The notes under the pieces: model-generated | What the model saw: the letters and a program-made list of their open reading frames with translations, nothing else | What the model was told of the DNA's origin: nothing | Databases searched by the model: none | Assembly: GCA_031290755.1 (NCBI GenBank) | Contig: JAITMY010000125.1 | Span: forward strand, 1 to 6,076 | Reading direction: 5' to 3' | DNA length: 6,076 nt | DNA from: Prevotellaceae bacterium | GTDB lineage: Bacteria; Bacteroidota; Bacteroidia; Bacteroidales; UBA932 | Position numbers and translations under genes: made by a program | Shown here: piece by piece, positions 1 through 6,076 of the stretch | Numbering within the stretch: the first letter of the stretch is position 1 | Layout of the letters: every line of letters begins with the position of its first letter

Positions 1-1796
1 GCCTCGAAGCTATCGACATCTTCAACGACAACGGCACCCTGAGCGAGCGGGCGCAGCACTACGTGGGGGTGGACAGGTTCGAGGTGCGCCGCCGCATTGA
101 GAAGGACTTGCAGGAGGCCGGCCTGCTCGACAAGGTGGAGGACTACGCCAACAAGGTGGGCTTCTCGGAGCGCACGGACGTGCCGATTGAGCCGAAGCTG
201 TCCATGCAGTGGTTTGTGCGCATGAAGGAGCTGTCGCAGCCCGCGCTGGAGGCCGTGCTGAACGACGACGTGCTGCTCTGCCCGGCGAAGTTCAAAAACA
301 CGTACCGCCACTGGATGGAGAACATCAAGGACTGGTGCATTTCGCGGCAGCTGTGGTGGGGGCACCGCATCCCCGCGTGGTACCTGCCCGCAGGGGGTGG
401 CATGGTGGTGGCCGAAACAGCGGACGAGGCGCTGGCGCTGGCCCGCGAAAAGGCCGGCAACCCGCAGCTCACGCTGGCCGACCTGCGGCAGGACGAGGAC
501 TGCCTCGACACGTGGTTCTCCTCGTGGCTGTGGCCTATATCCGTGTTCGACCCCGAGGTGGCCGGCAACCCCGAAGCCGACCCCAACCTCGACCTACAGT
601 ACTACTACCCCACCGCGGACTTGGTTACGGCGCCCGAAATCCTGTTCTTCTGGGTGGCGCGCATGATTGTGGCGGGCTACGAGTGGGCGGGCGGCTACCC
701 CTTCAAAAACGTTTACCTCACGGGCATCGTGCGCGACAAGCTGGGGCGAAAGATGAGCAAGCAGCTGGGCAACTCGCCCGACCCCATTGCGCTGATGGAA
801 AAGTACGGCGCCGACGGCGTGCGCCTCGGCATGTTGCTCACCTCACCGGCGGGCAACGACCTGCCGTTTGACGAGGGGCTGTGCGAGCAGGGGCGCAACT
901 TCTGCAACAAAATATGGAACGCCTTCCGCCTCATAAAAAGTTGGGAACCCAGCGATGCGGAGCCTCAGCCCGACCACGCCGGCATTGCGGTGGAGTGGTT
1001 CGAGGCGCTCATGCAGCGCACGGTGAACGAGGTGGCCGACGACTTCGACAAGTACCGCCTCTCCGAAGCCCTGATGAAGCTCTACAAATTGTACTGGGAT
1101 GAGTTCTCGGGCTGGTACCTCGAAATCGTGAAGCCGCTGCACGGCAAGCCCATTGACGCCGAGACGCACGGCGCCACCCTGCGCATTTTCGACGCCATGC
1201 TGCGCCTGCTGCACCCGTTCATGCCCTTCATCACCGAAGAGCTGTGGCAGCGCCTCGCCGAGCGCACCGAGGGCGAAAGCATCATGGTGGCGTGGCAGCC
1301 CAGCGTTACGACAGACGAGGAGGAGCTGGCCTTCGACAGCGAAACGATAGCGGCGTTCGACTTCGCCAAGCAAATCGTGTCGGGCGTGCGCAGCGTGCGC
1401 CAGTCGAAAAACATCTCGCCAAAGGAGCCGCTGCCGCTGCTGCACGATGGCACCCTCACCGAGGACGCAGCGGTCATCGCTCGGCGGCTGGCCAACGTGA
1501 GCAGCATCGCCACCGCCGAGGGCGCACCGGCAGGCGCCACCTCGTTCCTCGTTGGCACCACGGAGCTCTACCTGCCCCTCGGCGCCCTCATCAACGCGGA
1601 AGAGGAGCGCCAAAAGCTGGAGGCCGAGCTGGCGTACCACCAAAAGTTTTTAAGCTCGGTGGTGGCAAAGCTGGGCAACGAAAAATTTGTGGCCGGAGCG
1701 CCCGCCAGCGTCGTGGCGCTGGAGCGCAAAAAGCAAAGCGACGCAGAAAGTAAAATCGCGGCCATCGCGCAGCAGCTTAGGAGCTACGGCGCGTAA
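1..1796 (+). CDS. valS: Valyl-tRNA synthetase, 3' part (5' end outside window)
   Basis: This cytoplasmic class I aminoacyl-tRNA synthetase charges tRNA-Val with valine. The frame is open from base 3 to the stop at 1794-1796 (about 597 codons), so the N-terminal nucleotide-binding half with the HIGH motif, and probably much of the CP1 editing domain, lies upstream. The GTG at 63 is an internal codon, because family-like sequence (LEAIDIFNDNG) continues in frame before it. Visible landmarks are WCISRQLWWGHRIPAW (from 333), DTWFSSWLWP (from 507), the KMSK catalytic loop (750-761) in the Bacteroidota-like context KMSKQLGNSPDP, and the anticodon-binding helical domain (roughly 950-1450). The C-terminal coiled-coil arm (1590-1787) contains KLGNEKFVAGAP, typical of ValS. 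IleRS and LeuRS are excluded by this arm and by the KMSK context. The C-terminus looks intact. The gene lies 21 bases upstream of the GH3-family gene, so it may lead an operon. Confidence 0.97.
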   Translation, partial: LEAIDIFNDNGTLSERAQHYVGVDRFEVRRRIEKDLQEAGLLDKVEDYANKVGFSERTDVPIEPKLSMQWFVRMKELSQPALEAVLNDDVLLCPAKFKNTYRHWMENIKDWCISRQLWWGHRIPAWYLPAGGGMVVAETADEALALAREKAGNPQLTLADLRQDEDCLDTWFSSWLWPISVFDPEVAGNPEADPNLDLQYYYPTADLVTAPEILFFWVARMIVAGYEWAGGYPFKNVYLTGIVRDKLGRKMSKQLGNSPDPIALMEKYGADGVRLGMLLTSPAGNDLPFDEGLCEQGRNFCNKIWNAFRLIKSWEPSDAEPQPDHAGIAVEWFEALMQRTVNEVADDFDKYRLSEALMKLYKLYWDEFSGWYLEIVKPLHGKPIDAETHGATLRIFDAMLRLLHPFMPFITEELWQRLAERTEGESIMVAWQPSVTTDEEELAFDSETIAAFDFAKQIVSGVRSVRQSKNISPKEPLPLLHDGTLTEDAAVIARRLANVSSIATAEGAPAGATSFLVGTTELYLPLGALINAEEERQKLEAELAYHQKFLSSVVAKLGNEKFVAGAPASVVALERKKQSDAESKIAAIAQQLRSYGA

Positions 1797-1817
1797 CCGC
1801 TAACCCTGAAACCACCT

Positions 1818-3326
1818 ATGTCCCTCATCAACACCACCTTCAACCGGCTGTTCAAGCGCCGCCTCGCCGCGATTGACGCCTTCCGCAAAAACCCGCTGGC
1901 GGCGCAGGAGCGGCAGCTGCTGCAAAACGTGGCCGAGGCCAGCGGCGCGGAGTTTGGCCGCCGCTACGACTTCCGCTCCCTGCGGAGCATCGAGGCCTTC
2001 CAGCAGCGCGTGCCCGTCCACGCCTACGACGACCTGCACCCCTACGTGGAGCGCATGATGCGCGGCGAGCGCGGCGTGCTCTGCGCCGACAGGGTGCGGT
2101 GGTTCGCCAAGTCGTCGGGCACCACCGCCGAAAAAAGCAAGTTCATCCCCGTGCCACGCTGCTCACTTGAGGCCTGCCACTTCCGCGGCCCCAAGGACGT
2201 GCTGGCGCTCTACCTCAACCGCTTCCCCAACAGCAGGATACTCACCGGCAAGGCGCTCACCCTCGGCGGCAGCCATCAGGTAACGAGCCTTGGCGCAGGC
2301 ACCCGCTGCGGCGACCTCTCGGCCATCCTCATCGAAAACGCGCCCCGCCTTGCCGAGCTGCTCCGCGTGCCCGACAAGGCGGTAGCCCTGACCCCCGACT
2401 TCGAGGAAAAAATACGCCGCATCGCCGAGCAAACGCTGCGCCAAAACGTGGTGCAGTTTGCCGGCGTGCCCTCGTGGAACCTCGTGCTGATGCGCTACCT
2501 CCTGCACCACGCCGGCAAGCAGCACCTCCTTGAGCTGTGGCCGCAGCTCGAGCTGTTCATCCACGGCGGCGTGAGCTTCACGCCCTACCGCGACCAGTTC
2601 CGCGCCATCATCCCCTCGCCCCACATGCGCTACATGGAGACCTACAACGCCTCCGAAGGCTTCTTCGGCATTCAGGACGAGCCCACCGACAGCGGGATGC
2701 TGCTCATGCTTGACTACCGCGTGTTCTACGAGTTCATCCCCATGTCCACCTTCGGCACCCCCCACCCGCAGCTCTGCACCGTGGCCGACGTGAAGCCCGG
2801 CGTGAACTACGCCATGCTCATCACCACCAACGGCGGGCTGTGGCGCTACCTGATTGGCGACACGGTGGAGTTCACCTCCCTCTTCCCCCACAAGATCAAA
2901 ATCACGGGGCGCACCAAGCACTACCTCAACGTGTTCGGCGAAGAGCTGATGGTGGACAACGCCGAGAACGCGCTGCGCATCGCCTGCCTCGCCACCGGCG
3001 CCAGCGTCCGCGAATACACGGTGGCGCCGGTGTTCATGCAGGGCGACGAAAAGGGCGCCCACGAGTGGCTCATTGAGTTTGCGCAGGCGCCCCCCGCGCT
3101 GGCCGACTTCACTGCCCAGCTCGACAAGGCGCTCTGCTCCGTCAACTCCGACTACGAGGCCAAGCGCGCCAACAACACCACCCTCAACCTGCCCACGGTG
3201 CGCAGCCTCCCCGAGGGCACCTTCTACCGCTGGATGGGCAGCCGCGGCAAGCTCGGCGGCCAAAACAAGGTGCCGAGGCTATACAACACGAGGGAGTACG
3301 TGGAGCAGCTACTCCGGCAGCCATGA
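1818..3326 (+). CDS. GH3-family acyl-adenylating enzyme
   Basis: This 502-residue protein belongs to the GH3 family of the ANL adenylate-forming superfamily. Plant members activate carboxylic acids such as jasmonate or auxin with ATP and join them to amino acids. Homologues are common in Bacteroidota, but I know of no established substrate there. Nucleotide-binding motifs are all present: SSGTT at residues 99-103 followed by KSKFIP, YNASEGFFG at 276-284, WRYLIGDTVEF at 342-352 with the expected Asp348, and ITGRTKHYLNVFGEEL at 362-377. The C-terminal KLGGQNKVPRL (478-488) is also typical of bacterial members. Length and motifs indicate an intact, probably active, cytosolic enzyme; no signal peptide or membrane segment is seen. 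The ATG at 1818 is the natural start, with the family N-terminus directly following, but no Shine-Dalgarno is visible, as is usual in Bacteroidota. It sits 21 bases after valS and its TGA overlaps the next start (ATGA). The database phrase 'auxin-responsive promoter' is a naming relic and says nothing about function here. Confidence 0.93.
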   Translation: MSLINTTFNRLFKRRLAAIDAFRKNPLAAQERQLLQNVAEASGAEFGRRYDFRSLRSIEAFQQRVPVHAYDDLHPYVERMMRGERGVLCADRVRWFAKSSGTTAEKSKFIPVPRCSLEACHFRGPKDVLALYLNRFPNSRILTGKALTLGGSHQVTSLGAGTRCGDLSAILIENAPRLAELLRVPDKAVALTPDFEEKIRRIAEQTLRQNVVQFAGVPSWNLVLMRYLLHHAGKQHLLELWPQLELFIHGGVSFTPYRDQFRAIIPSPHMRYMETYNASEGFFGIQDEPTDSGMLLMLDYRVFYEFIPMSTFGTPHPQLCTVADVKPGVNYAMLITTNGGLWRYLIGDTVEFTSLFPHKIKITGRTKHYLNVFGEELMVDNAENALRIACLATGASVREYTVAPVFMQGDEKGAHEWLIEFAQAPPALADFTAQLDKALCSVNSDYEAKRANNTTLNLPTVRSLPEGTFYRWMGSRGKLGGQNKVPRLYNTREYVEQLLRQP

Positions 3327-4081
3327 AGCCCACCACCCTCACCCTGCTCTGCCTCACCCTCCTCTGCCTGCCTGCGCGGGCGCAAACGCTGGCGGTAGAG
3401 GGGGTTACGGCGCTGGCCGCCGACCGGCAGGGCTGCTGCTACGTGGTGGCGGGCAGCAGCGTGGCCAAGTACAGCGCCACCCTCGCGCTGCAAGCCCGCT
3501 ACACCTGCCCGCTGGGCAGCATTGCCAGCATCGACGCCTCCGACCCCTTCAAGGTGGCGCTCTTCTGCAAAGATTTTCTGCGCATCGTGCTGCTCGACAG
3601 CAAGCTCGCCCAGCTGGGCAACCCCCTCTTCCTGCCCGACCTGAACGCCCTGCGCCCCACCGCCGCCTGCCGCTCGGCAGAAAACGGCCTCTGGGTGGCC
3701 GATGCCTACCGTCGCCGCCTGCTCTACCTCGACTTCACGCTCAACACCTCACGCGAGGCCGCGCTGCTGGGCGACGAGGCCGCCGAGGTGTGCTGCATGG
3801 TGGAGCGCGAGGCCAAGGTGTTCGCAGGCTTTGCGGGGGGCAACCTCGCCATCTTCGACAAGTTCGGCGCCCTGCTGCACCTCCTGCCCGTGCCCGTACC
3901 CTGCTGGTTCGACGTGCAGGGCGACCTGCTCTACTACCTTGCCAACGGCAACCTCTACACCCAAAACCTGCACGCCCTGAGCGAGGCGCCAGCGCTCGTG
4001 GCCACCGGCGTGGAGCGCTGCGCCGTGGGCCACGGCGCCCTCTACACCTACGCCAAGGGGCTGCTAACCGTGAAAAAATAG
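3323..4081 (+). CDS. Exported beta-propeller-like protein of unknown function
   Basis: I do not recognise this 252-residue protein. Residues 1-20 form a clear Sec signal peptide: K2, a Leu/Thr/Cys-rich hydrophobic core, then PARA before Gln21, giving the Gln N-terminus common in Bacteroidota exports. The cysteines at 10 and 15 do not sit in a convincing lipobox, so a periplasmic or secreted protein is likelier than a lipoprotein. The mature chain shows about six stretches of 33-40 residues with a blade-like pattern of beta strands, near residues 28-60, 67-99, 112-149, 154-188, 191-226 and 230-250 (for example NGLWVADAYRRRLLYLD and GGNLAIFDKFGALLHL), suggesting a small propeller. The mature part has nine cysteines (38, 39, 62, 82, 116, 157, 158, 194, 233), many for an exported protein. 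Its ATG overlaps the stop of the GH3-family gene, so translational coupling is likely. The coding call is firm; the fold is an inference from sequence pattern. Confidence 0.82.
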   Translation: MKPTTLTLLCLTLLCLPARAQTLAVEGVTALAADRQGCCYVVAGSSVAKYSATLALQARYTCPLGSIASIDASDPFKVALFCKDFLRIVLLDSKLAQLGNPLFLPDLNALRPTAACRSAENGLWVADAYRRRLLYLDFTLNTSREAALLGDEAAEVCCMVEREAKVFAGFAGGNLAIFDKFGALLHLLPVPVPCWFDVQGDLLYYLANGNLYTQNLHALSEAPALVATGVERCAVGHGALYTYAKGLLTVKK

Positions 4082-4098
4082 CCCCTGCCACCTTTTTT
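4056..4098 (+). terminator. Possible weak intrinsic terminator overlapping a stop codon
   Basis: AGGGGCT (4056-4062) is the exact reverse complement of AGCCCCT (4080-4086), giving a 7-base-pair stem with a 17-base loop, followed after six bases by a run of six T (4093-4098). The right arm begins inside the TAG stop of the upstream gene. The large loop and the gap before the T-run make it a poor textbook terminator. Its position, at the end of the apparent valS operon and before an AT-rich promoter region, is what supports it. Confidence 0.35.
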
Positions 4099-4153
4099 AG
4101 ATTATTAAGCTTATTGCCTAACTAAAAACCTTCCTCGTTCCAAAGAAAAATGC

Positions 4154-4161
4154 TATATTTG
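4154..4161 (+). promoter_or_regulatory. Bacteroidota-type promoter -7 box
   Basis: TATATTTG matches the Bacteroidota primary sigma factor -7 consensus TAnnTTTG exactly and lies in an AT-rich stretch of otherwise GC-rich DNA. The expected -33 element (TTTG or TTG about 19-21 bases upstream) is poor: only TTCC at 4131-4134 falls in the right place. If used, transcription would start a few bases downstream of the box and give a leader of about 130 bases before the adhesin-like gene. A second near-match, TAATTTTTG at 4168-4176, has one extra base. Confidence 0.5.
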
Positions 4162-4196
4162 GACTCTTAATTTTTGTATTCTTTAATAATACTATC

Positions 4197-4214
4197 CTGC
4201 GCTTTACGGCGCAG
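4197..4214 (+). promoter_or_regulatory. Short stem-loop in the leader of the adhesin-like gene
   Basis: CTGCGC (4197-4202) and GCGCAG (4209-4214) are perfect reverse complements around a six-base loop, TTTACG. No T-run follows, so it is not an intrinsic terminator. It falls in the predicted 5' untranslated leader and could affect RNA stability or initiation. With six base pairs, chance is a real alternative. No known riboswitch class is recognisable in 4082-4299. Confidence 0.3.
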
Positions 4215-4299
4215 AAATTAACATATAACACCAAGTTGTGCGCCACAAAAGCCGCCTGCTGCGAGTTTTGGGGAACGGCTACTTTAAGTCGCTACTGTT

Positions 4300-6076
4300 A
4301 TGAAAAAGTACTTACTTCGTCGATGTTGGCTCCTGCTAATGGCCATCGTGGCTGTAGAGGCGGCGCAAGCTGCCCCTACGCTCGTGGTGGAGGGACTGAA
4401 CGACCTACAGGTGGGCAAGCGCAGCTACTGCAAGGCCACCACCACCAACGACGGCGCGAATATCCCCATCCACACCGAGCTGAAGGTTACAGGGGTAAGC
4501 CCCAACGACATCGTGCTGGAGTACTACGCCGGTGGGCCCGGCGCAAGCGGGCAGTGGGCGGTGATACCCCTTGATGCGCAGGGCGAGTTCACCTACCACT
4601 TCGCGGGCTACGTGCTGACCAACGACTACATGGAGCTGCGTATCACCCCGCTACCCGGCGCCGCAAGCCAAACGCTGAACTTTTCGCTGACCATTAAGGA
4701 AGACGGAACCAATACAACCCTCGCCACCGCCAGCGGCAGCAGCGGCGCCATCGCCGCCGCCACGATGACCATTAGCAGCCTGAACAGGCTATGGGTAGAT
4801 ACCACCTCGACGTTCCGCGTTGATGTGGTGAACGGCGGCGTGAACAACACCATCCCCATCTACGCCGAAATTCAGGTAGAGGAGGTTAACCCGAGCAACA
4901 TCGTGCTGGAGTACTACGCCGGTGGGCACACGGGCGGGCAGTGGCAGGTGATACCCCTTGATGCGCAGAACCCGTTCACCTACGACTTCACGGGCTACAT
5001 GCTGTCCACCGACTACATGGAGCTGCGGGTTACGCCCGCGGCGGGTAGCCGAGGCGACACGCTGAGGTACAGCGTTACGCTCAAGGCGGACACCACCCAC
5101 GTAACCGTGGCGCAGCTCAAGGGCAAGGTAGCCATTAAAGCGATACCCACCGTTACCTTCCCCACGGCGACGGCGGCCATCACCTACGGCGACGCGCTGT
5201 CCACCGTTACGCTAAGCAGCGATGAGGTAGGCGACGGCTCCTTCGCGTGGGAAAAAAGCGACACCATCCCCAAGGTAACGAACAGCGGCTACGCCATGCT
5301 CTTCACCCCCAACGACACCGTCAGCTACGACTACACCGGCATGGTTGGCTGGGACGAAAGCACCTCGACCCTGCGGCAGGTTGTAAGCGTAACCGTGAAC
5401 CCCCGCCAGCTCACCGTAGCCGACCCCACGCTTGACACCGTCAAGGTGTACGACGGCACGGACACCGTGGCCGGCACCCCCAACGTTGGCGCCATTACCA
5501 ACCTCGTAGGCAGCGACGACGTGGCCGTGGCCATTGCCACCGCCACCTACAACAACAAGAACGTCGGCGTGGGTAAGGCCATCACCGTAACCTACAGCGC
5601 AACCCTCACCGGAGCCGAATCTGGCAACTACGCCAAGCCCGACAACTTCCTGTGCACCGGTAAGATCACCAAGCTGCAGCTCACCGTGGACGCCCCCACG
5701 CTCACCCTTAGCAAGGTGTACGACGGCACGGACACCGTGGCCGGCACCCCCACCGCCGGAGGCATCACCAACAGCATCACCGGCGACGATGTCAGCGTGG
5801 CCATCGCCACGGCCACCTACGACGACAAGAACGTCGGCGACAACAAAACTATCACCGTGGCCTACGCCGACCCCACCGGAGCCGAGGCCGGCAACTACAG
5901 CAAGCCCGCGGACTACAGCACCAGCACCGGCGAAATTACCAAGCGTCCGCTCACCGTGAATGACCCCACGCTCACCCTTAGCAAGATCTACGACGGCACG
6001 GACACCGTGGCCGGCACCCCCACCGCCGGAGGCATCACCAACAGCATCACCGGCGACGATGTCAGCGTGGCCATCG
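4300..6076 (+). CDS. Secreted adhesin-like protein with tandem YDG repeats (3' end outside window)
   Basis: This frame has no stop from the ATG at 4300 to the window edge: 592 complete codons plus one base. The start is chosen because it leads directly into a Sec signal peptide (MKKYLLRR, hydrophobic core 10-19, probable cleavage in AQA-A near residue 24); no Shine-Dalgarno is visible. Next come two related modules (about residues 27-133 and 156-262) joined by a Ser/Gly/Ala-rich linker, then an Ig-like domain with ITYGD (283-367), then 90-residue repeats starting at 368, 458 and 548. Each repeat carries K(V/I)YDGTDTVAGTP, and the two complete ones also have KNVG, GAE.GNY and ITK. YDG and YG-type Ig-like domains are typical of large bacterial surface or secreted adhesins. 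The composition is rich in Thr, Ala, Gly, Val and Asp, with little cysteine. The C-terminus, where a type IX secretion sorting domain or other anchor would lie, is unseen. Surface location and adhesion are inferred from domain type. Confidence 0.88.
   Translation, partial: MKKYLLRRCWLLLMAIVAVEAAQAAPTLVVEGLNDLQVGKRSYCKATTTNDGANIPIHTELKVTGVSPNDIVLEYYAGGPGASGQWAVIPLDAQGEFTYHFAGYVLTNDYMELRITPLPGAASQTLNFSLTIKEDGTNTTLATASGSSGAIAAATMTISSLNRLWVDTTSTFRVDVVNGGVNNTIPIYAEIQVEEVNPSNIVLEYYAGGHTGGQWQVIPLDAQNPFTYDFTGYMLSTDYMELRVTPAAGSRGDTLRYSVTLKADTTHVTVAQLKGKVAIKAIPTVTFPTATAAITYGDALSTVTLSSDEVGDGSFAWEKSDTIPKVTNSGYAMLFTPNDTVSYDYTGMVGWDESTSTLRQVVSVTVNPRQLTVADPTLDTVKVYDGTDTVAGTPNVGAITNLVGSDDVAVAIATATYNNKNVGVGKAITVTYSATLTGAESGNYAKPDNFLCTGKITKLQLTVDAPTLTLSKVYDGTDTVAGTPTAGGITNSITGDDVSVAIATATYDDKNVGDNKTITVAYADPTGAEAGNYSKPADYSTSTGEITKRPLTVNDPTLTLSKIYDGTDTVAGTPTAGGITNSITGDDVSVAI
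4378..4698 (+). repeat. N-terminal duplicated module, copy 1
   Basis: Residues 27-133 of the adhesin-like protein align with residues 156-262. Shared landmarks include IVLEYYAGG (71-79), GQW then VIPLDAQ (84-94), F.GY.L (101-106), and DYMELR.TP (109-117). The predicted content is mostly beta strand, suggesting an Ig-like fold, but I cannot assign it to a named family. At DNA level 4508-4537 is identical to 4898-4927, a spacing of 390 bases. Confidence 0.8.
4765..5085 (+). repeat. N-terminal duplicated module, copy 2
   Basis: Residues 156-262 form the second copy: IVLEYYAGG at 201-209, GQWQVIPLDAQ at 213-223, F.GY.L at 230-235, and DYMELRVTP at 238-246. Against copy 1 it has one residue fewer between YYAGG and GQW and two more in its N-terminal part. 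Sequence outside the conserved core has diverged well beyond what is seen between the downstream YDG units, so this duplication looks older. Confidence 0.8.
5146..5400 (+). other. Ig-like domain with YGD motif (single copy)
   Basis: Residues 283-367 follow the pattern of a common bacterial Ig-like repeat found in surface proteins: P-T-V-T-F-P-T-A near the start, ITYGD (294-298), a GSFAW strand (313-317), FTPNDTVSYDY (335-345), and a closing VSVTVNP strand that leads into the first YDG unit. It acts as a spacer or stalk domain in such proteins. The assignment rests on remembered family patterns and not on a profile search. Confidence 0.65.
5401..5670 (+). repeat. YDG-type tandem repeat, unit 1
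   Basis: Residues 368-457, exactly 90 codons, begin with PRQLTV and contain KVYDGTDTVAGTP, GSDDVAVAIATATY, KNVG and GAESGNY, ending GKIT. It is the most diverged of the three visible units. It holds the only cysteine of the repeat region (LCTGK) and has N-V-G-A where units 2 and 3 have T-A-G-G. Confidence 0.88.
5671..5940 (+). repeat. YDG-type tandem repeat, unit 2
   Basis: Residues 458-547 begin KLQLTV and keep the same 90-codon register as unit 1, with KVYDG 270 bases downstream of the first. Landmarks are TGDDVSVAIATATY, KNVG, GAEAGNY and GEIT. Its stretch 5694-5806 differs from 5964-6076 of unit 3 at only two of 113 bases (5716 and 5718, a GTG to ATC codon change). Confidence 0.9.
5941..6076 (+). 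repeat. YDG-type tandem repeat, unit 3 (cut by window edge)
   Basis: From residue 548, beginning KRPLTV, this unit repeats the register again, with KIYDG 270 bases after that of unit 2. Forty-five codons are visible before the window ends. Near identity to unit 2 suggests further copies may follow outside the window. Confidence 0.9.

Noticed and set aside
63..65. GTG as a start codon for the valyl-tRNA synthetase frame
   Set aside because: The frame continues upstream with family-like sequence and the HIGH half of the enzyme is missing, so this is an internal codon of a gene cut by the window edge.
2163..3263. Long 366-codon minus strand frame opposite the GH3 gene
   Set aside because: It lies wholly antisense to a gene with full GH3 motifs, and its composition (Val, Glu, Gly, Ala, His) is that of an antisense shadow with no domain pattern.
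3323..3385. Lipoprotein signal for the exported propeller-like protein
   Set aside because: Cysteines at 10 and 15 lie inside the hydrophobic core without a good lipobox, whereas PARA before Gln21 is a normal signal peptidase I site.
3073..4125. Long 350-codon + strand frame across the end of the GH3 gene and all of the exported-protein gene
   Set aside because: Its product is dominated by Arg, Ala, Pro and Gly with no recognisable domain, and it overlaps two well-supported genes in another frame. It is a shadow frame typical of GC-rich DNA.
4236..4574. 112-codon + strand frame over the start of the adhesin-like gene
   Set aside because: It starts at a TTG in the leader, has low-complexity Arg/Gly/Pro-rich sequence, and overlaps the signal-peptide-bearing frame starting at 4300.
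5331..5816. Minus strand frames of 62-71 codons beginning MAVAMAT inside the YDG repeats
   Set aside because: They are antisense copies of the same repeat segment in successive units; their similarity simply mirrors the coding repeats on the other strand.
5401..6076. CRISPR array or non-coding repeat cluster
   Set aside because: The repeat period is 270 bases, in frame, with no short-repeat and unique-spacer pattern. The repeats encode protein domains.

Overview
The window looks like chromosomal DNA from a GC-rich member of the Bacteroidota, probably Bacteroidales. The evidence is the Bacteroidota-style ValS (KMSKQLGNSPDP signature), a GH3-family adenylating enzyme of the type common in that phylum, genes without Shine-Dalgarno sequences, an AT-rich intergenic island with a TAnnTTTG promoter -7 box, and a large secreted repeat protein. 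The family or genus cannot be fixed from this sequence alone. All supported genes are on the + strand.

Left part (1-4081): an apparent three-gene run. It starts with the 3' two-thirds of valS (valyl-tRNA synthetase), whose 5' end lies upstream of the window. After 21 bases comes a complete GH3-family gene of 502 codons. This overlaps by 4 bases (ATGA) a 252-codon gene for an exported, cysteine-rich protein that reads like a small beta-propeller. The tight spacing suggests co-transcription. No pathway linking the three is evident: ValS is housekeeping, the natural substrate of bacterial GH3 proteins is not established, and the third protein is unrecognised.

Middle (4082-4299): a 218-base intergenic region, clearly AT-rich in its first half. 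It holds a weak possible terminator for the operon (overlapping the upstream stop codon), a good TATATTTG -7 element, and a leader of about 130 bases with small stem-loops.

Right part (4300-6076): one long open frame running off the window edge with no stop. It encodes at least 592 residues of a secreted, adhesin-like protein: a Sec signal peptide, two copies of an unrecognised module of about 107 residues, one Ig-like domain with a YGD motif, and then tandem YDG-type repeats with an exact 90-codon (270-base) period. The last two visible repeats are nearly identical in DNA, which points to recent duplication or homogenisation. This gene is the most interesting object in the window. I see no defence system, CRISPR array, RNA gene, insertion sequence or clearly unprecedented system.
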